A stretch of DNA of 64,000 nucleotides from Zeugodacus cucurbitae (taxonomy: Eukaryota > Arthropoda > Insecta > Diptera > Tephritidae), in assembly GCF_028554725.1 (NCBI RefSeq), contig NC_071667.1, positions 28,229,501 through 28,293,500 of the forward strand, written 5' to 3'. How positions within the stretch are numbered: position 1 is the stretch's first letter; each line of letters opens with the position of its first letter. A program made the translations under genes and the position numbers. The notes under the pieces were generated by a model, which saw only the letters and a list, made by a program, of their open reading frames with translations, made no database searches and was not told the DNA's origin. Below, piece after piece: positions 49,205 through 60,480 of this stretch.

Positions 49205-52200
49205 TATGAGAACAATGTAAAAGGAAAAATCTATTCATAACTGCTCGTATTTTCTAAAAGATTAATATGTAGACTTTTTATATCAAGCCAATTCATCTAT
49301 TCATCTATCTTCAATATTGCATAACTTATTCCTTCAAAATTCTTATCACGCCACTAACGTGCCGTATGATGATTTTGGACTATATATGCTTACATATATA
49401 GTTTCAATATCTTAAAAGAAATCATTCCAAATGTTTATTCCATGTGTTTACTTTGGTTTGACTGCTATCGCTCTATCATCTATCCTATACCTTCAAAAAA
49501 GGTATCCAAAATAGACATTTATGGAGCTAAAGATTTGGATATCACTGAAGTCGAAATAAATGATGATTGTGTAACCAAAATCGAGCATATGTGACAGCTA
49601 AATATCGCTTCGGCTCTGCAGTGACCAGCGAGTAAGATATCTTCCCAAAGTCTGTTTATGACAATAAATAAATAATAAATATTAAAAAATAAAATCCAGC
49701 AACAAGTTAGATCTCTGCAGCAAAATAAAAATTTAGCACCTCATTTTGTGTTGGATTTCCGTTTCCACGGCGCACACACACACACAGCTAACAAACTGTG
49801 TGTCCACCTGCAAGTATGTAAGTATGTCTGTCTGTCTGTGCATGCACCTGGTTTTTTGCGAACTTCCGTTTCTTGGCGCGGCGTTTTCTCCTATCAATTG
49901 CGCTGGGCGCACATTAGCGGAAGAGCAAAAGAAATTGAGCTGCGGAAATAGTCGTGGAAACATAATAAAAATCAAAGCTAAATAAAAGAGGAAAATAAAT
50001 ATTGAAAACGAAAAGCGCAGAGAAAGCATTGCAGTTGAATGGGGGAAAAAATATGCAGGAGCATGCAGAGCGAAGGGGGTGGCTGCAGCTGACAGCAGAA
50101 CAGCGTGCGGGCAGCGACGTTGCAGCGCTGCTGGCGTTCGTACGGAATACGCCGTTAACAAGTGGGTTAAGGGATAATGTTTTTGTGCTACAAACCGTTA
50201 TGCTTGCCCCACAACAACACACGCGCATAGAGTATGTACGTATTTTCTTCGCGTCTCCTTTAACCCACTCAACTTGGAAGCTTTCTTTTGCGCTGCTTAT
50301 TTTTTCTTCGCTGTAATATTTGTACTTTTTTCGATTACAACAATTTATTTTTTTCCAAACGTCGCCGTTTTTATTGCGGCCAAAATACATTGCCAACATT
50401 GGCAACAATATGTGCGCATGTGTATGTCTGGTCTGTGTGTCTGTATGTTAGCACGTATTTATTTGAGTTTGCGGCGTGTGTTGCACGTATATTTGTGTTG
50501 ATAGCTCAAGTGTTGTTTCCATTTCTTCCATATGCACACGCTCAATGCGCTTATCGGTGTGTTTGCAGTGTAACGCGACGTCCTTGACGCGACTTTTGTT
50601 GCTTGCCAGCCACTTGCCACTCACCCATTAAACGTGCAACAGCATTGCACTTGGCGCAACACACTGCTACTTACGCGTACACCACCAACCTTTGCCCCAT
50701 ACTCGGCATTATTGCGCTGCTGCTGCTCTTCTCCTCACATTCATTTTGCAATTTTTTATATGCGCTTCGATATTTATTTTTTTCCCCAGTTACTTCCTGC
50801 AACCGCCGCTTCGCTGTTGGTTTGTGACAGCGTGTTAAGCGTATATAAGCTTATATGTGTCTGGCTGTGTGCGGCATGTGTTTGTGAGTGTGTAAATACA
50901 TTTATACTTTCATTCATGCATTTCGTTTCCTTTGCTGTCATGCCACATCCTTAGAAAGAAAGTACGCGGTCGCTTTGCGATTTCCTTCAATTGCCACACG
51001 GCATGTGGCAGCGTTGGACGTGTGTGGCGCATTTTCTTGCGCGCGTTACAGCAGAAAATGTTTTCTACTCTATTCAGATACATACATATAGTTGACTACA
51101 TATATATATGTATTTGGCTGAATGAAATTTGTGGCAGTGATAAGAAAGTGCGATCGAAAGTTTTGTTTACATATATTGTTGTTGTCTGTTAAGTTGTTGT
51201 CGCAGTGAAAGCGGCTCAACGCGCCCGGAAGTGTAATAATTGGCAAGCGACATCTACGAGCAACTCACAGAAATAAATCGGAAATGCCATATATATAATG
51301 TGAAAAGTGAAATCTGTAGATCACAGCTGAGAGATAGTGTCATTTCATATATCAGTGCTTAATTAATGAAAAGCTTTTACTTTTTACTTTTCTCTTAGCT
51401 CTCTTTAGGGAAAGAGAGAGCGCCAATTCTGAAAGTGTGATGTGCTTCAAAACATCTTCTCTGCTTCTTTTCGAATTTTCGCTCATCAGGCGAAAGATCG
51501 TATGAAACTAGTGTGCCAAAGAAGTGTTGTAACCTTAGTTACACGCCAGAAATGTTTAGAGTGGAGTCCTAAAAGGAATCAATCTTAACATTTATGAGCT
51601 TTCAGTGGTTATATTTGATTTCACTCGAGTTTTCCACGCCTTAATTGTCTCGCAGCAATGTCTGAGAGTATATCGTTGATCATGCTTTTATATACTGAGC
51701 TTTCGGATTTCAAGTTTCCGAGTGGTTCATATATCATTTTTGAAGATACTCCACATTTGTACTAAATATATAGAAGAGACTATATGGCTACAAATATAAT
51801 AATTTCAAAATTTGCACGTAAGGTTTTGTAGTTTCTGAAAGCTATTTAAAACTGGTCACAACACACTATAAGCTCTCGATTGTTCAGTATAAGTTTTGCT
51901 TGAAAATATGTTATACTATATGTCTTATTCCAACATATGCGTTTTCTCAAAAACACATAAGAGTACAATCGAGTATATAGTATATGATTTAATGTATATT
52001 TATTATGTATATACATTAAGTGACATTTTAGAAAAAATTATGAATTCAAGTTTCTTGAAAATTTAATTAACAAATACTAGAACTTCTGCTGTCTGTAAAA
52101 AAATATGGTTTTAATCGAAAAGTAATGAGTGAAAAAACACTAAAAAACGGAATAAAATTTGATATTTTTAAATAAAAAAATGCGTTAACAGCTTAATTAG

Positions 52201-54123
52201 TTTGCAGTGAAATGGAATTAAGCTAATATTTTTGAAAATTTGACAATTGCTTATAATAAAAAAATATATTCATATAAAGGATATATGCGTGGGAAAAATG
52301 CTGACTGCATAAAATCATATTGGATTTATGAATTTTTATATGAATACATGAATAAATAAACAACAACACCAATCACGTCAGTGCCCTAGCCATTTAAAAA
52401 CTTGAAACATACATACATACATTTGTATATACATATGTATACCGTAGATATATATGTATATAACATACAAATATATATATATGTGTGTAATTGTTACAAC
52501 AATAATGCAGCGTCAACGTTTGTAAAAAACTATAATAATAAAAAATTTATGTTGAAAAAGTGTTCAAAATAAAACAAGCAATACGAGTGTCGTACAATAA
52601 TAAAAACAACAATAACAATAAAATGTCAGCAACAAAACAGCGTCCTTTAAAATTGCAGCTAACAGCTGCATCTTGTGCAGCATACTTTTCAGCGCACAGC
52701 GTGTCAGCGCCCTTGGCTGTTACCATTTCCGTTGTCATTGACGATGCAGTGGTGCGCAACATATGAAAAAAATATCACATACGTACATACATACATACAT
52801 TAATAAAGTACAAATATAAATACAAACACATGATACGAAATGCTGAAGGCGCGCGCATTCTATAAGCTTGCGCATATAAACAGACATGCGTACATACAAA
52901 TATACAAAATTATGCATGTGTGAGAATGCTACCTAGTGAGAATGGGGCAAAAATATAAATATAAATGATTTGTAAAAGAAATATAATTGACAATTTTTTA
53001 AAATTTTTGATAAATAAACACATTTACTATTTTATTGTCGGAGCGTAGAGAAAGAGCTTTTCGTGTGCTTTAAGCTTGTTTGTTTCAAACTCAGCAGTAC
53101 TCTCTGGTCGTTCCTTCTTTTTGTTAAAGCTGTTACATTTATAAATTTTCCGTTTCATCGCCATTGAAGCTTTGTATTAAGCTTTTATGAAGCTTTTATT
53201 TATAGCTTACATAGCATTGCAAGTATATCAAACGTGGATTGAGTAAAGAATTGCATAGTTTTTCGTTTGAAATTTTTTACTGAAAGCTTATCGTAAAAAG
53301 CTCTGCGAAACACCGTAAATCATACGATAGAGATTTGAAAACTCTTTTGAAATTCAATATATGTCTGCAAAGCTACTTTGCAACTACATGTTCAAAGTTT
53401 TTTAAGCTTCAGAACTGTGAAAAACATATTAAAATTCCGAACTACTCTCAATTATTATCAAATAAATAGGCGAAGTTATCGATTAAGTTAGCTTAATGCT
53501 TCAAAGCCTGTACTATATTTCGAAAAGTGTAGCATATTTTGAGGCGAACCCTCATCTAGGCAATATACAGACACATATACATAAATATTACTTCGGTATC
53601 GAAGCTGCAATTTTCCATTTAAGACTGTTTGGGTAGAAAAGAAAACCAAAAAAAAGGATGTATATATGTACATATGTACTTATGCACATGGGTAGTAGCA
53701 CTGATCTATGCACATATAGAATCCAATGTGTAGCGTCTTTAAGAATATGGCATCGACTTGAAGAACGCGAATACAAAACAAAAAAAGTAAATAAAATGCA
53801 CACATGAACGCTTGAATTTGCTGCATCGCATACATACCAGTGCATATATACACACATATACACTTGTATATGTGATACTAGCGTGCCATAAGCTGCAATT
53901 TAGACGGGGGATCAGAAGGTAGAAAATAGAACACTCAAACGTACATATGCATTTGTATGTGGATGCATAGCAGGAGCGGTGAAAAAATGGAAGCAAGAAA
54001 AGCATTGAAGGAGGAGTATGAAAGCGCGAGGTAGAAAGCTTTTGCGCTAAAAAGATTGAATGGAGAAAACATAGAAGAAATGTGGATATAGCCGCAGCGA
54101 GTGGAAAAAATAAAGCGCGCGCT

Positions 54124-54161
54124 TACTCACACTCACATACACACACACACATACACACAAG
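54124..54161. repeat. (CA)n-rich microsatellite
   Basis: ACTCACACTCACATACACAC followed by further CA units, seen directly. Confidence 0.85.
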
Positions 54162-55659
54162 CGGACAGACACATGAGCTGTGTGGCGTTTAATATAAAAA
54201 GTGGCCAAGCGAAATGGCTATGTGCAGCAAAGAAAATCAATCTACTCGCTTGACGGCGCTCCGTAGCGTCTGCTGCTGCGGCAGCGGCAGCGATTATCCT
54301 GGCAGAGCAATGCCGACAAACGGATAACGGACAAGCAGACAATTGTGGCAACATGTTTAGCTATGCATGTGTATGTTTGTTTGTTTGTATGTACTTACAA
54401 ATGTGCTGTTTCACAACGCCGCTACATACTTTTTCCATTTTATACTGCATTTTTTTTCACTGCTCATTTTATTACTTTGCTTCGCTTCACTTTTGTTGTT
54501 GTTGTTGCTGTCGCTACACTTTTTTCCAACGTTGGCGGGCAACTGCTGTTGCTCACGTGTTGTTTTTGTTCTGTTTTTTCCTTTTTTTGTTGTTTTTTCT
54601 TCGTGTTTGCCAGCGTTACAGCTGCTGAATTTCCTGCTCTTGTCGTGCTTTCCTTGCACGCCTCGGCGCTTGGCTGCCGCTTGTTGGCGTTGGCGCTTTT
54701 TATCTCACAAGAAAATGCTGCAGCAAGCGCTAAGAAAAAACACTACAACAACAAATGCAATTGTAAAATATGTACTTATGTGCGAAAGCAGAAAAAAAGG
54801 AGCTGCCAACAAAAACAATTTCAAAAGCAATGGCAAGTGAAATAAAAACGGGCAGATTATGAACAAAAAGGACATGGCGGAGCGAAAAGCGAAAAGCAGT
54901 TGGCACATGGGGCGCATGGCGAAAAAAGCGGCACAGACGAGAAGAAAAAAATGAGCAACAAAATGGGGCAGCAGAAAAACAAAACACAAAAAACAGAACA
55001 GAACACACACACACAAACAAAATAGAATAATAATAAAGAAGCGTGAAAAAATAAGCAGCAATAACAGCAAAAACACATACTCAAATAGCGACAATAATAA
55101 TGCAACGCTGCTGTCAGCGAAGCGCGCTGCAGTCGCTGCCGCTGATATCCTTTCAGCAGTTGGCGACAGCAGCAGCTTCACGGCGTAACGGCACAAGCGC
55201 TCAACGGTTCAGTATCTCATATGGCAGGCAAGCGTTGTGGCGGTCGTACGTGCAGGCCACAAACGTGGCCATTGCACAGCTAAAAGGGACCGTACTGCAG
55301 TTTTTGGCACTGCCCGTGCCCGCAACAATTGGCAAATACAACAAAAACCAAGAGTTAAGGCTGTCAGCATAACAACAATTAAACCGATTGCGTTGAAAAA
55401 AAGAAAAAATGTGATAAAGTATAAACCAGGGCAACTGCACGCGTGTCTGTGTGTGTTAAAGTGTTTGTCTTACCTCGTCATACATAGTATGCACCGTTAT
55501 CATATTTATATGCGTATATTGCAACAACAGTTCGCTTCGCACTTTAATGTTATTAAGTAACGGCCAGTTAACCGTATGCGTCGTTTGCGCTTGCAACGCG
55601 CTCGCCTCATCCAACGTCGCAGATCAACGTAAACAAAATGCGTGCTCGTGACGCGTAAC

Positions 55660-55716
55660 TGTGTCGGTGTCGGTATTGGTGTCGGTGTTGGTGTTTGTGT
55701 GTGTGAGTGTGTGCAA
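55660..55716. repeat. GTGTCG/GTGTTG short tandem repeat
   Basis: Repeats of GGTGTC and GGTGTT pass into a (GT)n run, seen directly. Confidence 0.85.
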
Positions 55717-56886
55717 CACTGTAAAAGTGTGACTTTTCAGCATGCTGTTGTTGCAAGTATGCGAGAGTGAAAGTGCAATGCAAGCATTGAAGAGCAGGAA
55801 GACAATGAGGCAGCATGTGCGTGCAGCAAAGGACACGTTGGAACAAGCAGCATGTGTGGCTGTGTATTGCGAGCGTTGAAATTGAATTGATGTCAAACAG
55901 GTTATAACAGTGAAACGTCGGTAATGAAATAATGAATGCCACTTTTGCAGCGATTCATTATTAACAATAGCAAGTGTTGCATGCCAAAGTAAACGGGAGT
56001 TTTGGTAGTGAATAATGATGGTGATGGTAGATTTTTTTTGAAAGCTGAGAGAATGTTTGTAAAATGATTCGCGTTGATATCTATATACCTTTAAACCAAT
56101 TAATCGGTGTACATATTGAATGGCGAATTGGCACCAGTCTTCAGCTGAGCTTCTTTGCTAACCACAAATTCCAATAACGCTTAGTGCGTGTGCTTTTTAC
56201 GCATAAACTTTTCGCTCTACTCCGCTCTTTTTGAATCGTTCTGTTGCTCTGTTCTCTCTACCACTCTATATGGTAAATAAACAGATTTGCGCGCCACCTT
56301 TATTGCTTACAGTTGAGCTAGGTCATGCCGTTCATACGCACCATGCATATCATAGAGTATATTGGTACATACATAAGTATTATACGCGTACGTACGTATG
56401 TAAATATATGCAGAACGTCACTGATGTTGCGTATACGCCATGTCGCCGCCTATGCTTCCTTGTACTTGTTTGGAGTAGGAAGATTTTATTTGCTGGGAAA
56501 TTTGCGCAAATTTTGTAAACTGACACATTTAATTAATATAGTGGCGTGTAATATGAAATTGAAAAATCATTTTGTTAAAAAAAAAACTTCCTTTACCTTC
56601 GCTCAACAGTTTTTGTTAAAATTTTTGTGTTGAAATCATTTACTAACTTACAAAAATTAGGAGAAGCAATTCGCCAGTTTGTTGCATAATTGTAAAACTA
56701 GCCTAATCGTTCTGTTTTAAGACAAAAATCGAGCATTATATATTTTCAAAGAAAATTTATATTTTCAAAAGAAAATAACTTCAAAGTTCTTTTACTTGAC
56801 GCCATTCGCTTATAGAAATCAATTTATATTGAATGTGCCAAATTCATTGACCTTTTTAGTTTCTTTGACTTAGTACTAGAACTAAA

Positions 56887-56914
56887 TGAACCACCAATTG
56901 GAAGAAGGGAATAA
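56887..56914 (+). repeat. Left 28-bp terminal inverted repeat
   Basis: TGAACCACCAATTGGAAGAA plus GGGAATAA. It matches the reverse complement of 59016-59043 at 27 of 28 bases. A third, more diverged copy in the inverted orientation lies at about 57066-57092. The 206-bp piece 56887-57092 could therefore also be a foldback unit in its own right. Confidence 0.7.
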
Positions 56915-57125
56915 TTACAAAAAGTTCGAAGCGAGATAGATCCGTATAGATCAAATACCCATGATATCTTAAAATGAAATGTAGTAAACATTGTTGCCGA
57001 TAATATGCTGTAAAAAAATATTTTATGTAAAGAAAAACAAAAGTTATGGTAGTTTGAAATTCTTGGAATTATTCCCTTTTTCCAATTTATGAAAATAAAG
57101 ACACAAATATTAAATAATATTAGCA

Positions 57126-57131
57126 TTTATT
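57126..57131 (-). terminator. Candidate polyadenylation signal
   Basis: AATAAA on the minus strand, 23 bases past the stop codon of the interrupted gene at 57155. The position fits a short 3' UTR. Confidence 0.5.
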
Positions 57132-57154
57132 ATATTAATAACATAGAAAAGATA

Positions 57155-58658
57155 TTAATCCTCATCTATATCAGCACCATCCAATGTGGTTGTGGGCCAA
57201 GTCAAAATCAAATCATAAAACGTCTTATACTCTTCAGGAATATATGGTATGATTTTTTCGCACATCATTCATCTTTTTTTCGTTTATGGGTAGTTTTGAC
57301 CGGTATGATTTTTCGTCAGGTATTTTAGGAGTGGTTCTTGATTTTCGGAGCAAAAAAGATGTCTTTACAAATCCGTCAATGAATTTGGAACAGGTTAAGT
57401 AACCTTTATTACCACTATTGTACGATTGACCCAATAGACGCTGTGTTTTTATACTCTTGCAACCTGTTGCACAGAGTATTATAGTTTTGTTCACATAACG
57501 GTTGTTTGTGTCACCAAGAAATAAAAGAGTTAGATATGGGGTTATATATATATAAATGATCAGGATGACGAGTGGATTTGAAGTCCGGATGTCTGTCCGT
57601 CCGTCAGTCCGTCTGTCCGTGCAAGCGATAACTTGAGTAAAACTTAAGATATCTTAATGAAACTTGGAAAACACATTCCTTGGCACTCTGAGTATGTTCC
57701 TTTAAAAATGGGCAAAATCGGTCTACTGCCACGCCCACAAAATGACGAAAACCGAAAACCTATACAGTGTCATAACTGAGCCAAAAATAAAGTTATGAAA
57801 ATAAAATTTGGAACATAGGATCGCACTAGGGTAGGGCACATTTGGATGTAATTTTTTTTGAAAAGTGGGCGTGACCCCGCCCCAAATAGGTTTTTTGTAT
57901 ATAACTCGCAAACCAATAAAGCTATATAAACCAAACTTTCTGTAGTCGATTATCTTTCGTACCCCACCACACCCCATGAAAATAGTTGAAATCGGATAAT
58001 AACCACGCCCACCTCCCATACAAAAGTTAGGTTGAAAATTACTAAAAGTGTGTTAACTCACTAACGGAAAACTTCAGAAACACTCAGATTTTTTTACAAA
58101 ATGGAAAATGAGCGTGGCGTCGCCCACTTATGGGTCAAAAACCATATCTCAGGAACTCCTCTACTTTGTAATAGTTTCCTTACCTCCCAATAATATGTTT
58201 TGGTTTTGTTGGCCAAATCGCTTCACAACCACGCCTACTTCCTATATACCAGAACTTTGAAGACGATCTGGATCGTTTACTTTACAATATATAAAGTAAG
58301 CACTAGTGAAGATATCGGTGCAGAACTTTGCACAAATACTATGTTTATAGTGTGGCAGCTACATTCTAAAAATCGCTAAAAATCGGACCATATATCGAAC
58401 ATAAGGACCTCGGTGCTTCTCCAACTTTCAATGGAGTTTATACAATATATATGACGACTATGTGGGTCAAATTGTGTATTATATAATATTAATTAAGTTA
58501 AATAAATAAATTGCGAGAGTATAAAATGTTCGGTTACACCCGAACTTAGCCCTTCCTTACTTGTTGTGTTTTCTTTTTATAAAGGTGGAAAATACGTACC
58601 CCTCTTTTCTTTTTGGAATGTTAATCTCATCATCAGATGATTGGTTCTCAGTTGACAT
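57155..58658 (-). pseudogene. Small gene interrupted by a DINE-like insertion
   Basis: The minus-strand ATG at 58658 opens MSTENQSSDDEINIPKRKEG and stays open for 31 codons to 58566, where copy 7 of the DINE-like family begins. Past that element, from 57445, the frame goes on as QRLLGQSYNSGNKGYLTCSK and then KLPINEKKMNDVRKNH. Assigning one T/A base at the junction to the target keeps the two parts in frame. A one-base shift near 57240 leads into IPEEYKTFYDLILTWPTTTL and an acidic end with a stop at 57155-57157, followed by AATAAA. Total length is about 127 residues. The protein is acidic at both ends and basic in the middle, with no domain I recognise. The flanking inverted repeats suggest a transposon-carried gene. 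A captured or processed host gene is the alternative. Confidence 0.6.
57446..58565 (+). mobile_element. DINE-1/mini-me-like element, copy 7 (inserted in a gene)
   Basis: It runs from TTTTTATACTCTTGCAACCT to CCCTTCCTTACTTGTT. It has the GTCTGTCCGTCCGTCAGTCC tract near 57590-57620, TTGCGAGAGTATA near the 3' end and the hairpin at 58526-58543. It has the copy 1-type 3' module. It sits in opposite orientation to the small gene it splits. The empty site reads GACGCTGTG-T-GTGTTTTC, so there is no target duplication beyond at most one T. This agrees with Helitron/Helentron-type insertion. Confidence 0.75.
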
Positions 58659-59015
58659 TGTTCTTTCTTCTTTTAAATCATCACAACAACGCGCACCACA
58701 AACGTTTGTATTCAAGGTCAAGTGACAACTAAATAACTGGTAAACAAAACAAAATCGCGATGATCTAAGCAGCCGGCTAACCAGCTAATCAAATTCAGTT
58801 ATTACTAACGGTTTAAGTGAATATAAATGTCAAATTAAAATGGCCTTTAATTGTATGACGAAAGTTTGTTAGTTGGAAGAAAGAAATAAATCCATGATTT
58901 GGCCGCTAGTATTACAATGTCGTTGACCTTTTTATTTCTTTTTTCAACCTGACGCGTAGTTTTACGAATGAAAAGAGCTAATATGAGTAAAAATGTATTT
59001 CGTCAAAAACGGCTT

Positions 59016-59043
59016 TTATTCCGTTCTTCCAATTGGTGGTTCA
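59016..59043 (-). repeat. Right 28-bp terminal inverted repeat
   Basis: TTATTCCGTTCTTCCAATTG plus GTGGTTCA, the reverse complement of 56887-56914 with one mismatch. Together they bound a unit of about 2.16 kb, or about 1.04 kb without the DINE-like insert. I could not define a target-site duplication. Confidence 0.7.
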
Positions 59044-59068
59044 AATTTTTTGGATAATTTTTCATATC

Positions 59069-59858
59069 AACAAGTAAGAAAGGATAAGTTCGGGTGCAAC
59101 TCGCAATTTATTGGTATAGATTTCAGCAAATCATACGTGTTATTAGGGTATCGAGAAAATATTATATCACGAATTTCATTGAAATCGGTCGAGTAGTTCC
59201 TGAGATATGGTTTTTGACCCATAAGTGGGTCCACGTCTTTTTTCCATTTTGTCAAAAATTCTGAGTGCAACTTCCTTCTGCCATTTCTTTTGTAAAATTT
59301 AGTGTTTCTGCCGTTTATCGTTAGTGAGTTAGTGTGGTTATTATACGATTATATGAATTTTTATGGTGTGTGATGGCATACGTAAGGAAAACAAATAAAG
59401 CAAGTTTGGTTTCTGCAGCTTTATTGGTTTGCAAGATATGTAAAAAACCTATTTAGGGGCAGGGTGACGCTCCCTTTTGCAAAAAATGGCATTCGGATAT
59501 GCCTCTTCCTAATGCGATTCTTTATGCCAAATTTTATTATTATAGGTTTATTAATGGCTTAGTTATGACACTTTATAGATTTTCGCTTTTTACCATTTTG
59601 TGGGCGTGGCTGTGGTCCGATTTCGCCCATTTTCAATACCAGCCTCCTCAGGGTGCCAAGAAAGATATGTACCAAGTCAAGATATCTTAATTTTTACTCA
59701 AGTTATCGTTTGCACGGACGGATGGATGGACATCCTGATTTCAACTGATCATTTTGATATGCATAACCCTATATCTAAGTCTTTTATTTATAGGTGACAC
59801 AAACAACCGTTAAACTAGTATACTCTCTTTTGCAACTTTGTTGCGAGAGTATAAAAAT
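59069..59858 (-). mobile_element. DINE-1/mini-me-like element, copy 8 (internally deleted)
   Basis: It is inverted. It starts AACAAGTAAGAAAGGATAAG and ends TTGCGAGAGTATAAAAAT. The hairpin has lost one arm (GTTCGGGTGCAACTCGCAATT). The stretch between about 59110 and 59165 replaces some 350 bases of the 3' module, so it is a deletion derivative. It lies 25 bp from the right inverted repeat of the neighbouring unit. Confidence 0.7.
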
Positions 59859-60480
59859 TACCTCGGGTCCTTGAGCTTATCTGTTGAGGAAAAAAACGTA
59901 AAAACTACTGGTAACTAGTTGCGGAGCAGTTGGGTTTGTGGTTTAAACTAGTTCTAAAGTAATTCACAACTAGTTGCTTTCACTGCTGGGTAGCCAAGAA
60001 TTGTTTAACAGCTATGAAAGTGTACAAATGCATGTGTGTATGTGAATTTGTGCTGGTTGGTGTGGCTTAATTCCACACATGCATATATGGTATATTCTAA
60101 TGTCACCCATGCCACATGCACACATAGACCATACCACATACATACGCTCCATTCACAACTTCGTTTCTAAACATTTCAAAATTTGTGAATGAAAATATGC
60201 TTTTTATTTCGCCACGTTTTACTATGTTAACGTATTTTATTTATTTGACTTCTAAAAGCGCAGAATTTCTAAGCAAATCGATTATATTTTTTTACAATTT
60301 TCTAAATAAACCACACGAATAGGCTGTGCTCGTATGACGCAGAATCGCCGGCAAAACCAAATAAAAAACCAAACAGCATGCAATCTCGCTAAAACAAAAG
60401 TCGACAAAAAGTCGGAAAATCTGTTGCAAAATGTAGCGTAAACTGTTGCATGTAGCGTAAAAAACACTCATCGAAAACGA
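59859..60480. other. Intronic stretch
   Basis: AT-rich, with ACATGCA/TGCATA motifs (60030-60140). No gene seen. It may contain the promoter of exon 1B, but no core element can be defended. Confidence 0.4.

Larger units (their letters stand above)
49205..56886. other. Long intronic stretch
   Basis: No supported gene in 7.7 kb. The parts at 49740-51090 and 54340-55640 are GC-balanced and rich in (CA)n, (TTG)n and (CAG)-like repeats. These give many overlapping frames on both strands, such as 55100-55372 on plus and 54705-55196 on minus, that look like low-complexity artefacts. AT- and TATG-rich stretches lie at 51260-52560 and 52770-53900. Such GC-balanced islands in large introns may be regulatory. 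Confidence 0.4.

Noticed and set aside
54340..55196. Frames of 157-166 codons on both strands
   Set aside because: The composition is Phe/Cys/Leu-rich on one strand and Lys/Gln-rich on the other, a sign of skewed simple sequence and not of coding.
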